Of a stretch of DNA of 64,000 nucleotides, positions 24,700-36,328 are shown in pieces. This stretch comes from Excoecaria cochinchinensis (taxonomy: Eukaryota; Streptophyta; Magnoliopsida; Malpighiales; Euphorbiaceae), in assembly GCA_947683425.1 (NCBI GenBank), contig CANTUQ010000070.1, forward strand, positions 7,147,501 to 7,211,500. Reading direction: 5' to 3'. Each line of letters begins with the position of its first letter. Position 1 is the first letter of the stretch. The position numbers and the translations under genes were made by a program. The notes under the pieces are model-generated. The model saw only the letters and a program-made list of their open reading frames with translations. It did not search any database and had not been told where the DNA came from.

Positions 24700-26890
24700 A
24701 AGTATAAATTCTATTCAAAACATTCTCGGTTTCATTAAGAGCATACCACATCTATAACTAAATTGGAAGAATAATATCAAAACTCACCAAAACTTCACAA
24801 CAGAAATTTGCAACATAAACATACTTTCTAGCTAATAATGATGCAAAAATTGAAACATTAAGCATAAGGCAAATGTATAAATATATTGAAGTACAAAGTC
24901 TATGCACAAAAATAGTAACAATTGGAAGATTGCACAAAGTAGAATTTAAATAAATTAAAGATGAAAAACACAAGGTGTAAAATAGAAATAAGCACAAGTA
25001 ATCAATTCTTGAAGTGTACATGCCAAAAATAATCTAAATGCAATTTAATGGAAAATAAGAGAGAGAAATACAATGTTTACTTACTCACTGCGTCATTCAC
25101 AACAAAAATATGTAGGAAAAATTCAAAGTTGCATGTAAATAAGAATGTGCAAAATTTGCATCCAAAACAACTCATCCTAATCCCATCAAGTCGGGAGCTA
25201 GCAAACATGCATTTGTCTCAATTCAATCAAGCACAATATCATGCATTTAAACTACAAAGCTAAAAGCAGCAGCAAATACTTCTAAAACAAAATAAATGCT
25301 AAGCACAATCTCAAGCAAATTAAATTTAACATGCAAAATTTTCTTTCCATATTCATAAATGCATCTTGCCCCAATTATCTCAAAAATTTTCAGTTCAAAA
25401 TTCTACAGCTCAAAATCCTAATATCAGCAAGCCACATTTCAAGACAAAATGCAGGAACACATCCCATCTAGCACAATGATTATTAAGCTCAAATTTAATT
25501 CTAATGGCATCCATCAACTCAACACTGCTATAAGAGCAATTAAACAGGAACACATATATGAAATTAGGCTCAAACTGTAAATGCTCAATGTACAATATGT
25601 TTAGATAAAGCTCATTCATTGCAAGTTCCAAACCAGCAGTAAGCATGCCAACAGTGACCTATGTACATGTTCAAGCAACCTGATTCATGCCAACTAGATA
25701 TGAACAAAACCTCAACAAATCATATTAACAGAGTTGGGAAGAAAAAATAAACAATTATGTTGCATTTTCACGTTACAAGTCCTAAATTTCGACATGAATT
25801 TCTCATTTAAACATTTCATCAAGCACCTGGTGAGCAGGATTATAAACCAAAATATTTAGCACAACTTCCTCATCCTAAACACCCATTAGCAAGAGAATAA
25901 CACATCTCAATTAAAAAAATTCAACAACAACATAAATTCATTTGATTGAAGCTCAGTGCACAATGGAATTATAAGAAGAACGAAAAAAAATTTAAATGAA
26001 CAGGATGAGAAAATGCGTACCTGTAATCTGTAGAAATTAGCTAACTGACTTAAAAATTTTGGAAGATAAATAATGGAAGAGAGCTCTTAATTCTTAATCC
26101 CAAAAAAAAAAATCTGGAATTTCGCAGAAATTTTAGAGAAGATCAGCATCGGCGCCGGCGCCAAAAACTTGATCGGTATTCGGCAAGTAGGAAAAGAAAT
26201 GCAAAATTAAGACGAAGAGAATTCCATTTAAGCTCTCCATATAAATGCATAAAATAAAAATTACCTGAGATGAGCTTGGATTGTCAGTGAAGATCAAAGA
26301 GAAATTGAGAGAAAATTTGAATTTTTTTTTTTTAAGAATAGGAGGAACAGAGGAGAAGAAAAGAAAAGAAAAGAGAGGAGCAAAATGAGCACAGGCGTGT
26401 TTTAAAAGGGGCTGTGCAAAAAGCACAGCCGTGTTTTACACAGCGCTACAAATCGGCGTGTTTTAAAATGAAAGCACAGCTGTACTTTCGCGCTTTACCT
26501 AATGCTACTGCCCTGATGAAATATATCTCACGGTGATAACAATTTTAACTGTCACCGTGAGATAACTGTTAAATGCTACTGCCCCACTTTTTCATTGCAC
26601 AATTTTGGCTACAAAATTTTTTTGAATTTTCATGTTGTTCTCCCTGTTAAATTCCAAAACAATAAACCAAACCAAAATCAATTAAAACCAAAAATTAAAA
26701 ATCAACAAATTAAACATTAAAAACAACAAATTAACTTTCTAACACACCAAAAATTTAAGGAAAATTATTTTTATATAAAAACACTTTTTTTTTTAATTCA
26801 TAAAGACTCAAAAATAAACCGTTAAAAACATAAAACACAAAAACACATATAAATGACATATAATTGAATAGAAAGGGTTAAGAAGAAAAG
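24700..26890 (-). other. Element A central non-coding region
   Basis: AT-rich with no credible ORF; this is where pol would lie in an autonomous relative. A small cluster of CACAGCCGTG/CACAGCTGT motifs lies at 26390-26490. A GGCGCCGGCGCC palindrome is near 26150. Confidence 0.5.
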
Positions 26891-26897
26891 TTCTGGT

Positions 26898-27557
26898 TTA
26901 ATGAGTCCCAGCTCGACTCATGGTACTCTCGGGTGGACGAGCTTGTGAACCAAATAATGGTTTTTCCGGTTTTTGCTCCTCTTTTTCCCCCGTCAGTAAG
27001 AGAAAATCATCAAAAGCCACCAAGGTGGGAAATTCCATGTTTTCGATAAAGTATGACTCCACCTTGGGTTCACTATAACCGAACTCTACCGGCTCTTCTA
27101 GCCTAAATAGATCTTTCAAATGGACTGAATTCAGTGCTTCCATTTGAGAATCACACAACTCTTGCTCCTTTGGTGCACTATCCTGCACAGAAAAATTGAA
27201 ATTAGTTTCCAAACAAACACAAGATTTGTCTTCAACAATGATTGGCTCCTTTTTTTCTTCATACACCCCATCCTCAAAAATTTCAAAATTCTTGTTAATC
27301 TCTATGGGTGCATGACTCAATTCACCACCATCTTTTTGATCACTCGAAGAGACAATTGAAAACTCCAACTTGGATTCCAAATTTTGGATCTCCAATGCTT
27401 GATTCTTTAATAGATCCCCTTGAGCCTTGATCCTCTCCTCTTGATAGTTGATTGTAGCCTGCAACTCTCCCCTTTTTGCTTGGTATTGTTTCTCCCTACA
27501 ATATATATGGTCTAAAAGACATTCGATGTGGCACAGTGAGACTCTTGTGATACCCAT
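26898..27557 (-). CDS. Coiled-coil ORF, element A, perhaps gag-derived
   Basis: An open frame of 219 codons follows the 5' LTR and primer site. Residues about 20-70 form a charged coiled coil (EKQYQAKRGELQATINYQEE, then GDLLKNQALEIQNLESKLE). The rest is acidic, with EFGYSEPKVESYFIEN near residue 160. The segment KNQALEIQNLESK resembles the QNHASSIHNLEVQ segment of the gag remnant in element B, which hints at descent from a Gypsy gag C-terminus. No zinc knuckle is present. The ATG at 27557 is not certain: a short frame (27703-27614, MTQDSNQDYELVLLRCQ) precedes it in another phase and may be its original N-terminus. Confidence 0.5.
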   Translation of the reverse strand: MGITRVSLCHIECLLDHIYCREKQYQAKRGELQATINYQEERIKAQGDLLKNQALEIQNLESKLEFSIVSSSDQKDGGELSHAPIEINKNFEIFEDGVYEEKKEPIIVEDKSCVCLETNFNFSVQDSAPKEQELCDSQMEALNSVHLKDLFRLEEPVEFGYSEPKVESYFIENMEFPTLVAFDDFLLLTGEKEEQKPEKPLFGSQARPPESTMSRAGTH

Positions 27558-27613
27558 TGAGAGTAGGGATCTTCAAAAGATGGTGAATAGGTGACTGGTG
27601 AAGTTGAATACAT

Positions 27614-27703
27614 TTATCGTAACTCTTGCATCTCCCTCATCATATCATTCACTTGGCATCGCAAAAGGACCAACTCATAGTCTTGATTGCTATCTTGCGT
27701 CAT
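27614..27703 (-). CDS. Short ORF at the start of element A's coding region
   Basis: Thirty codons including the stop, beginning MTQDSNQDYELVLLRCQ and continuing VNDMMREMQELR. It is the first ATG frame after the primer-binding site and looks like the head of a coiled-coil protein. It is out of phase with the ORF at 26898-27557, so a frameshift probably split one gene into two. Confidence 0.4.
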   Translation of the reverse strand: MTQDSNQDYELVLLRCQVNDMMREMQELR

Positions 27704-27815
27704 TTTGAAACTATCTCAAACTTTTCCTGCAAAAATAAACACCAAATTAAAACAAAGAAAAATAAAAATTTCAAACTAACTCAACTAAAGATATAAAACA
27801 AACAACACCGTTTTT

Positions 27816-27832
27816 CCCCGGCAACGGCTCCA
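27816..27832 (-). other. Element A primer-binding site (tRNA-Asp type)
   Basis: The plus strand reads CCCCGGCAACGGCTCCA, the 3' end of plant tRNA-Asp with one mismatch (GGCTCCA in place of GGCGCCA). It lies 6 bp inside the 5' LTR. tRNA-Asp primers are common in Athila-related elements. Confidence 0.8.
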
Positions 27833-27838
27833 AAAACT

Positions 27839-29410
27839 TGATCGGTGTTCGGCAAGTGTACCAAATCGATAAGTGATAAAGTGGGATATAGTTAGGACCC
27901 TGAGTTATCGTACCCAAGGGAAAAAAGGTTGTCACGTTAAATATCTATAGATGAGTGAATATGAGATGTCCCCGTTTTGTTTGATAGAGAAAACTAAGCT
28001 AAGCAAGAAAATTAATTAACAATTAAAAATAAAAGTGTTCATCAAGAAATTACTCAAGGATGAAATTAAATGCTTAGAAAATTCTATCATCACAAATGTA
28101 ATTGGAAATTAGTAAAACAATATAACATGAAATTCTGCACAACCCAACTAAACCCAAGCGTCCCATTCCTGAGCAAGCTACTCTAATTGCATGACATCCT
28201 ATTCTGGAGCAAGCCATACAACTAGCCTAAGCACGAGTCTAAAGTCCTAGATTCGGTTTGCTTTCCCATTCCGGAGCCAAACAACCCAAAACCCATATAT
28301 TCCTCACATCCCACTCTAGTCTTAAACCATAAAATCCTGCACTTTTAGATTCTCATTCCGGAGCAGTCCAAAAGACACAACAAGAATGATAAAAACTGAG
28401 TATAAATAAATTATAACACAAATCAGATTTGAAATCAATCATCATTCCGGACTAAATCATGATCAAACCTAATAATCATTATAATTGCAGAAAAATATAA
28501 CAAGAGAAATAAAAGAAACCATGAAAATATTTATTAAATCCAAATATCCAAATACAAAATATGATTCAAGAACTCCTAAGCATGAATAACTACTCCAACA
28601 TCAAAAATATAAACATTAAATATTAAAAATTAAAGTTTAGAATACACCCTTGAAGAAAGAGAAAATAAATCTTGAAGTTCTTGTTCATCCACCTCCGAAT
28701 CTCCTTGAATCCCCAAAATATATATTTATACTAAATTAATCTAAATTATTTAAGAACAAAATTGCAAATTTTAAAATTAAATCTAAGCTAAACAGAATCT
28801 AAAAGGAAAATTAAAACATAAATTAAAAAATAAAAAGTTGCTGGAAAACTAAAAAAATAAAATCCTAAATCTCCTCCTTTTTGAAGATGAAATGGCGTTC
28901 TTTTTAATGTTTGAAGAAAAACACAGCTGTGCTTTTGAAAGCACAGCTGTGTTCTTAAATAAGTAGCGCTCCTAGGGTTGCGTCGTGTGCACGAACAGGT
29001 GGAAAAATTGCGAAACACAAATGTGCTTCTGGGCGAGTTGATCTGTGCGCGCGCCTCCTCTTGCGTGACACAGCTGTGTTTCTTGTAGAAACACAGCCGT
29101 GCTTCTGGCGTGCATCTACTGTTGTCCGCTTCCTTCAAAAGCACAGCTGTGCTTTGTAAAAGCATGGCTGTGCTTTAGGCAAATCTTGCCTCCTTGCACC
29201 CAATGCTCCTAAATTCAACCCCGAACCTCTAATTTAGCTCCGGATTAAAATAAAACACCTGAAAACATCCCAAAATTTATTAAAAATTATAAAAACATTA
29301 TAAATTAATAAAAAGACAAAAACTAATTAATTAATATTAAAATTAAATAAATAAAACACATAATTATGCCAAGAATTAATCTAAAATATCAATATAATTG
29401 TAACTTATCA
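27839..29410 (-). repeat. Element A 5' LTR
   Basis: 1,572 bp, collinear with 19441-21005. Exact CACAGCTGTG decamers occur at 28922, 28942, 29069 and 29142. Confidence 0.92.
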
Positions 29411-29415
29411 ATAAC

Positions 29416-29803
29416 ATTTATAATGTTACTTACTTGTTGCAGCGCGAAACACGTTGTGCAAGCGTCACAAAGATCCTCTTATTTTTGGTCACTGGTCTGA
29501 CTTTTACCCACGTGCGGGATAAGAGCAGCTAATTCACAATCTAAAAGCTCCTGAAAAATTAAGAGCAAAAAAGCTTGTAAGTGGGAACAAGTAGTCTTGC
29601 GACGTATATATTTTTTATCGTTACCAAAGTCTAAAATCTCTCATTTATTTATTAATATCCTAAAAGTTAGAAACCTATCTCTGGTATGATTCAGACTCTT
29701 TTTGAGATATGATTTGGTAATTTTAATCAAATTGAATTTCTTAATTTTACATGGATTGAAACTTAATACATAATAGAGTTATGGACATATCCCAACTCTA
29801 TCA
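29416..29803 (-). repeat. Copia 3' LTR, larger part
   Basis: This is the remainder of the 3' LTR; its other end is the 31 bp at 19410-19440. The two parts were separated by element A, whose TSD ATAAC is present at 19436-19440 and 29411-29415. The LTR edge CTATCA is at 29798-29803, with a purine-rich minus-strand tract (GTGCGAGTGTGAGA) just outside that would be the polypurine tract. Confidence 0.88.
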
Positions 29804-29969
29804 TCTCACACTCGCACATGATGTAACATATTTCTTTCATAATCTCCAGTTATACAGGCTAATAGATTGTGTGACCAGTATCCCAACTCTATCATCTCAC
29901 ACTCGCACATGATATAACATATTTCATTCATAATCTCCAGTTATACAGGCTAATAGATTGTGTGACCAG
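29788..29969. repeat. 91-bp tandem duplication over the LTR/PPT junction
   Basis: Copies at 29788-29878 and 29879-29969 differ at only a few bases. Each contains the last 16 bp of the Copia LTR (TATCCCAACTCTATCA), the tract where the polypurine tract should lie, and 75 bp of 3' untranslated sequence. Confidence 0.88.
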
Positions 29970-30996
29970 TATACATCGAGAACACTATTGCTAACCTGTT
30001 AGGAATATATAGCTTCTCGAAAAAAAAAGAGATCCTCCTATTCCACGTATGCCTAACCCTAAACGGCCTTCTCACAATCACTGTTTTAACTCATGATCTC
30101 ATAAAAAATCTTTCGTGTTCACTATTATATTTCTACTTATAGAAACGATAATAGACATGTTGGTGAACCACAAACTCTTATGAATGTGATCAAAAGGTTA
30201 TCTTTCCCTCTTACTATATGCCGTCCATCATAATTCAACTCGCTTTTATAGTTAGATCCGCAAACCTAAATTTTTCGCAGACCTCTTGGAGACTAACTAA
30301 GCTAGCTACATTGAACCATACTTCAGGGATAAGTTAAGGGTTCTAAGGGTCGAAATATAAATAGGGTCTTACAATTGGAAAAGTTAAGATCAATAATATT
30401 AAATTTCCATCCCTTTGGTCACTTAAACACACACGGGATAAAACACGTGTTATGGTATTCTTTCATTCCCTTAAAAGAGTGCATGTCTCATATTTTAATA
30501 ATGTGTATATAAAACACCATACAGAAGCGTAAGGTTGCGATGCACCGAAACACCCAACTTTAGTCTGCTTACTTAAGGACTACTTTTGGCTTTTAAAATA
30601 GAACATGGTAGTTATATATAACTTACCATCGAATTTCATAGAATCCTTATTTGGATTTTAATCCAAAGCATACAACTTCATGTATAATTTTATCTCACAC
30701 CTTATCAAGACTAATCTTGTAATTTTTGCAAGACGACACTTTTATTTTGAACAGACTCTCGAGCAATCTCATATGTTCAAAATTCGCCTCATCTTAGTTT
30801 TTGCCAACTCATTGACAAATCTAAGGTAAACACCCTTGTGAGTGGGTTACTTCTCTGTCTAACATGCTCAAACTCAAATAAATAATAGTAAGTGTTCACA
30901 CATTAAACATTCACACTCATGTATTGCCAACAATGAACTTTATTATTATTCATAAATAATAATGTTAAGGGATTACAAAAATAAAGATAGTACACA
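29970..30996 (-). other. Copia 3' untranslated region
   Basis: About 1 kb between RNase H and the 3' LTR with no open frame or recognised motif. It is counted as part of the Copia element by position only. Confidence 0.5.
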
Positions 30997-31454
30997 TCAA
31001 ATTATACGCAAACCTTGAAATCTAATGTGTCTTTCAAACACATCTTTCGTTACAGGTTTAGTCAACGGATCTGCAATCATCTCATGCGTAGATATGTACT
31101 GTAAGTTCACATCTTCTCGTGCAACAATATCTCTTATATATTGATACTTAATGTCGATATGCTTAGTCCTACTATGATATTTCGAATCTTTCGTGTAAGC
31201 TATCAACGATTGACTGTCACTAGTTTCTCTAAGGTAGTTACTCTTAAATGGTCCATTAACCGTTTTAGCCAAACTGCCTCTTGTACTGCAACTGCGAAAG
31301 CGACAAATTCAGCTTCCATTGTTGATAAGCCTACACAGGTTTGTTTCTTATTACTCCATGAGATGACACTCTTGCCAAGCAAGAATATGAAACCTAAAGT
31401 GGATTTCCTCTCATCCACATGTCCTACCCAATCAGCATCAGCGTATCCTCTCAA
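30997..31454 (-). pseudogene. Copia RNase H
   Basis: Two overlapping frames cover the domain. One (31203-31454) has GYADADWVGHVDERKSTLGF, the Copia RNase H entry motif, and STMEAEFVA. The other (30997-31272) has DSQSLIAYTKDSKYHSRTKH and the C-terminal MIADPLTKPV. A single frameshift near 31250 separates them. Confidence 0.88.
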
Positions 31455-32530
31455 TTACAGATCCTTGCCTTGATAACAGAGAGAATAATCCGTTGTACCT
31501 TTGAGGTATTTAAGTACCCTCTTAACTTCTTTCCAATGTGCTTTGCCTGGGTTAAATTGATATCTACTTGCCATGCCCACTACATAGCAAATATCAGGTC
31601 TTGTACACAATATTGCATACATAAGACTACCCACGGCACTGGCATATGCAACGTTTCTCATATGTTCCACTTCTTCTGGCATCTTTAGACACATTTCTTT
31701 ACTAAAAAGCCGATTCTTGGCAATGGGGTTGTCAACGGGTTTGCAGTTCTGCATATTGAATCGTTCAAGAACTTTGTTGATATATATCTCTTGAGAAAGA
31801 GACAACAACCTTCTCGAATGAACTCTTGAAATCTTAACTCCAAGAATGTAGTCTGCATTACCCATATCTTTCATTTCAAAATTGGACGATAACCAATATT
31901 TGATTTGATTTACGTACTCTTTGTCATTTTCAGCTATTAGTATGTCTTCTACATACAATGTTAAAATGACAAAATTATTTTTAGAGCTTTTGTTATACAC
32001 ACAATGGTCTTCATCAATCATGTTAAACCCATTCGACATGATTGTCTCATGAAATCTCAAATACCATTGTCTTGAAAATTATTTAAGGCCATAGATTGAT
32101 TTTTTCAATTAATAAATCTTATGTTCGCTGCCTTTTTTGATGAAACCTATAGTTGTTCTATGTAGATTTCTTCATTCAGTTTTCCATTGAGAAAAGCAGT
32201 TTTTACATCCATTTGATGCAGCTCTAGGTCTAAACTCGCCACTATGGCAAGAATTAACCTTGTGAACGTAAATCTTACAACAGGTGAGAAAGTCTTCTCA
32301 TAGTCAATCCCTTCATGTTGTGTAAACCCCTTAGCGACTACCCGAGCTTTATATCTTTCGATACTTCCATTAGCTTTTCACTTCACCTTAAAAATCCATT
32401 TATTCCCAATCGGTTTGCGTTATTTCGGTAAATAAACCAGTTCTCAAACACGGTTTGATCTCATGGATGCCATTGCTTTAATCCATTTTCCTTTAACTGG
32501 GCATGAAAAGGCCTCTTTAATATTTTTAGG
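31455..32530 (-). pseudogene. Copia reverse transcriptase
   Basis: N-terminal pieces are scattered in several frames at 32060-32530 (for example DVKTAFLNGKLNEEIYIE). The palm domain is open from 32060 to 31455. The catalytic box reads LYVEDILIA at about 31955-31944, so the first Asp of the usual YVDD is Glu. Next come MKDMGNADYILGVKI, LYINKVLERF-like text, and YASAVGSLMYAILCTRPDI. The palm is nearly full length, but the catalytic change and upstream breaks make it inactive. Confidence 0.9.
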
Positions 32531-32749
32531 TTCTTCCTAGTCTTGTGGGGTAACCAAAAGGGTTTCGTTCAAGTCTTCGATCTCAAATCGTCGGTGAGGA
32601 ACACTTATCCTTTTAGATTTACGCAGTTCCGAATCTTGATAAACATGTCTCATATATTCATCATAATTAGGAATGCTCCCACTAGAACCATGTTCTATAC
32701 TCCCACTAGAGTCGGGAATGCTCCCACTCAAATCAGGGTTTCGAACATC

Positions 32750-33490
32750 CGGATCATGTGTAGGAGGAAGGTCTAAAATCTTGATTCACTTCGCCCAACT
32801 TTGGAAATTCATTTTCTAAGAATATGATGTCTCGTGATTCATATTCTGTCACTGTACTATTCTCTTGCTCACCCATGAAAATGTATTCTTTTGATGCATC
32901 AAAATATCTCACAAAAATACTCTTTTTACCTGTTGGTCCCAACTTGAGGTATAATGGACGTAAGCAGCACAATCCTAAGGTCGCAAATGGCTTAGGTCAG
33001 GCTGTCGACCAATTCACAACTCATAAGGTGTGGATGTGACAGATTTGGAGGGTATCCGGTTTAGAACATATGTGGCAGTCAATAAAGCATCTCCCCAATA
33101 TGAGATAGACAAATTTGCCTCTACCATCATGGATCTAACCATATCAAGAAGAGTCCTATTTCTCTTTTCCGCAACACCGTTTTATTATAGAATTTTGGAA
33201 ATTGACAACTAAATAATGTTCAGTCCCTTTTTCATCACACAAACCCTTAAATTCATTTGAAAGATATTTTCAACCTCGGTCAGTTTTTAAAACTTTGATC
33301 TTTTTGTTTAATTGATTATCAACTAAGTTCAATAAAGTTTTGAAGTAACTCAATGCTTCTGACTTATGAGAGATCAAATAGACATGACCATGCCTAATAT
33401 AGTCATCTATAAATGTGATGAAGTAGTAGGCCCTATGCCTTGCCCTCATATTCATTGAACCACATACGTCAGAATGAACTAATTGCAATG
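32750..33490 (-). pseudogene. Copia integrase
   Basis: The frame at 33270-33488 gives the integrase core: LVHSDVCG, then FITFIDDYIRHGHVYL and VLKTDRG. The two catalytic Asp are present (HSD and IDD or KTD region). Downstream, the frame changes repeatedly before the C-terminal piece at 32754-32972 (KLGPTGKKSIFVRYF, then RDIIFLENEF). Confidence 0.82.
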
Positions 33491-34140
33491 GAAATTCAGC
33501 TCTAGTTCATTTTCTGAACGGTTTTCTCACTAGCTTTTCTTTTAGGCAATGCTCACACGTAGGCCTTTTCAATCTCATTTAAATCACCTAGTAAACCAGG
33601 TTTGCCTAACCGACTTATTCGATCTTACCCAATATGGTTTAATCAAACATGCCATAATTTCACATGATTCTCATTACTATATGAAGTAGAAAAAATTAAA
33701 GAAAAACTATTTTTATTCATAAAGTCAGGATCAATATTCATAATAATAAAATTGTTCGAAATAAAACCAGAACCATAATAAACATCATCCAAACATAAGC
33801 GTATACTGTCATCTTTAAAGTGCAAATCAAAACCAAGTTTCAATAACACAAGAACAGAAACTAAATTCTTATGAATATCTGGAGCATAAAGCACATCATA
33901 TAGGAGTAAGGTTCGGCCTTTACGTAAGACTAATCTACACACGCAAATCCCTCGAACTGGCACTCTGGTGTTATTTATTACATATATATATTTTGCTCCA
34001 TATGGTATTTACCGGAATTCAACAAAGGCATCTCGATCCTTTATTACGTGGTCTGTTGCTCCTGAATCAACCACCCACAAAGGATGAAATTTAGTTAATA
34101 ATATAGAACTAGAAACACAAATTTCACTCACACTTGAGTC
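33490..34140 (-). pseudogene. Copia protease and GAG-pre-integrase region
   Basis: The aspartic protease active site DSGATD is at 34051-34068 in the context LWVVDSGATDHVI. A stop follows at the end of DAFVEFR. The next open piece (33643-33963) includes LYAPDIHKNLVSV. The GAG-pre-integrase motif LWHV...LNHIG is interrupted by stops near 33640. Confidence 0.8.
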
Positions 34141-34167
34141 AGAATAGTGTACCTGATTGGGCACAGT

Positions 34168-34212
34168 GCAGTCTCTTGCAGAATGTCCTTTCTGTTAGCA
34201 GTTAAAACATTT
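34168..34212 (-). pseudogene. Copia nucleocapsid zinc knuckle, with stop
   Basis: The minus strand encodes a CX2CX4HX4C knuckle (CFNC, then QKGHSARDC). A TAA (34195-34197) is inserted in frame just after the second Cys. The RNA-binding knuckle is otherwise well conserved. Confidence 0.85.
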
Positions 34213-34980
34213 TATTTTTGAAATGTTTATCTTTTCTTACCTTTGGACTTTTTAAAATTTTGTTCGTTTTTTCACCTTTTATTTTTCTTGGCAGGTTCCT
34301 TATCCCGACTTTTGAAACTTTTTCTTTTGTTCTGGTTTGAACTCATTCCACCAGAATGGGACTGTGCCATATGCACTTCAGCATTGACCTTAATCGATGT
34401 CAGTCTGTCCCTTTCTAGCTCCAAGTGATGAGTGACATTCTCAAATGTCTTGACACTGTCTATATGAGTCAATTGCATCTTCATATGCTCCCAACTCTTG
34501 GGTAAGGAACGGATGACAGCTTGGACCTGCTGCTACTAAGCTCAACATCATGTTCTCCATCTCTTTGAGATGTTTTCGCATTGAATGATCGGGTTTTTTC
34601 TGATAAGTAACAAATTTGATCATTAAATATCGGAGTGTAGTCAGAGTCACTCCTCCGAACTTCTCCGACAAAACGATCCACAGATCCATTGCGTTTTGAT
34701 ACTTACGGAATTGCTTAGTTATATTATCCTCCATAGCACTCAGCAGGATGATACAAGCAGTGGAATTCTTTTTCTCCCATGCCAAATAGACATCTCGATC
34801 CCACTTATGCTGGACCGTATTACCATCCTCAGGTTCAGCCATAACTGAATTTAAGGTTTCAAGAGCCTCTTGCTCCTCAAGCACATACTGGATCTTCATA
34901 CTCCATATTTCATAATTGTCGCCATTCAATTTCAAGTCTTTGTTTAATTTACTGATAATTGATTTAGAAGCAGAAGCCAT
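34213..34980 (-). pseudogene. Copia GAG
   Basis: The frame starting at 34980 (MASASKSIISKLNKDLK) shows the plant Copia GAG fold. Features include LNGDNYEIWSMKI near the N-terminus, then SAMEDNITKQF and a DLWIVLSEKFGG segment. A frameshift near 34481-34560 moves the C-terminal part (HIDSVKTFENVTHHLELERD, then a Lys-rich stretch) to another frame. It would form the particle coat; as written it cannot be made full length. Confidence 0.85.
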
Positions 34981-35007
34981 TTGTATCATCTGATTCAAAT
35001 GGAACAA

Positions 35008-35475
35008 AAATGCACGTTATTATAGGAGATTAGGTAATATATGCAATTTACTATACACCTGAAATAATAACCTAATAAAATCTTCTATTAGACTCAAATT
35101 CGAAAAGGTTACTAGAAGTACCAATTACCTTCTGAGTTCTAATGTCCAACTTTACAGTTTAAGATTTCATGCATAATAAATCTGAATTATTGGATTATTA
35201 AGTTCTTAAACTTATTTTATTGGTTTTATCTTATTAAGTCTCTACTTAATAAACATGCAATCATTTTATTCATAAAATATTGCAAGGTAATTAACGTTTT
35301 TAAATAAATATATTTATTAAAAAAATTAAATGCATAAAAATAAACACATTCATTCAACTAATAAACAAATTCAATAATTCTAAAATAAGACACTCATGTC
35401 AAATAATAATAGGAAACATAAATCCTATTTAATAATAAAAAAATAAACACTAATTATAATTGACACTCATATCAA
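35008..35475 (-). other. Copia leader between accessory ORF and gag
   Basis: AT-rich and non-coding. No motif was recognised. Confidence 0.4.
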
Positions 35476-35991
35476 CTATTCTAGAAAACTAGATCTTCTC
35501 AAAATTTTCTTAAACACTGGGACTGATTCTTTGACCATCTTCATTAATTCATCAGGCAACTCATAACTTCGCTGATAAAGCCATGGACGATGCACACTAC
35601 ATCCACTTCTTAATTTCATCACAGATGGAATGTTACTCTGCAACACTCCTCTTTTAGCAACTCTAGCCAAAAAATGGATGATAAATTTTTTATAAACTCT
35701 ATCTCCTATGTACCAAGTAGTTTCTAATAGCTCCCTTAGTACTGGATGATATTCAAAAGAGTTAATCAAAGCTTTGATTAAGACTCTATCATCCATTCCT
35801 AGGCTTAAACCTCCCATCTAAATGCACTCCTGCATTTCTTCCTGCATAGTCAATACATGATGCACTATAACATCAATATCATCAGCTCGGATATATCTCC
35901 GCATTCTCATGTTGCTTACTAAATGCACTTTTGCATTTTTTGAAGCAATCCCATACGGGTTTCTAGGAATCATAGGTGTCCTTATCAACAT
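35476..35991 (-). CDS. Unrecognised accessory ORF upstream of Copia gag
   Basis: A minus-strand frame starts ATG at 35991 and ends at 35476, about 171 codons with one in-frame TAG (35818-35820) directly before an ATG. The first part includes MLIRTPMIPRNPYGIASK and IRADDIDVIVHHVLTMQEE. The second includes DDRVLIKALINSFEYHP, VAKRGVLQSNIPSVMKLRSG and a basic C-terminus. There is no signal peptide or membrane segment. It sits between the 5' LTR/G-box array and gag, where Copia elements normally have no ORF. I do not recognise it; it may be a captured host sequence. The single stop suggests it was intact until fairly late. Confidence 0.45.
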
Positions 35992-36328
35992 TTCTGAAAC
36001 ACATTACAGAAATTTAAGTGGTTAATACACTCATGTATAAGCACACATGATTTAAACACATTTCAATCAATAAATACGGACAAAAAAAAATAAAAAATAC
36101 ATAAAAAAAATTTCAAAATATTTCAAAACAGAAAACACATTTTTCATAATTATTATAATATTTATTTTAAAAAAATATATATCTTATGGTCATAAAAAAA
36201 ATGACCAATAAATTAAAAATATTTTGAAAAACACATTTGAGAAAAAACGGAGCTGATTTGGAGGTCAAAGAGCGCCGCATGCTCCTACAAAGGGAAGGAA
36301 GATGCGCAACATACGCCACCATGTGCAA

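Larger units (their letters stand above)
19441..29410 (-). mobile_element. Element A: pol-less Athila-related Gypsy retrotransposon
   Basis: A complete 9,970-bp insertion with a perfect 5-bp TSD ATAAC (19436-19440, 29411-29415). LTRs are 1,565 and 1,572 bp, running TGATCGG...TTATCA. A tRNA-Asp-type primer site is at the right and a G-rich polypurine tract at the left, so the element reads on the minus strand. The 6.8-kb interior has a coiled-coil ORF and an Athila ORF1-like ORF but no protease, RT or integrase. This fits a large retrotransposon derivative (LARD) that would need an autonomous partner. Two hand-aligned 120-bp LTR stretches show 1 and 6 differences, so it is not brand new. Confidence 0.9.

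Noticed and set aside
31141..33212. Plus-strand frames of 60-110 codons
   Set aside because: They are the antisense of the Copia RT, RNase H and integrase.
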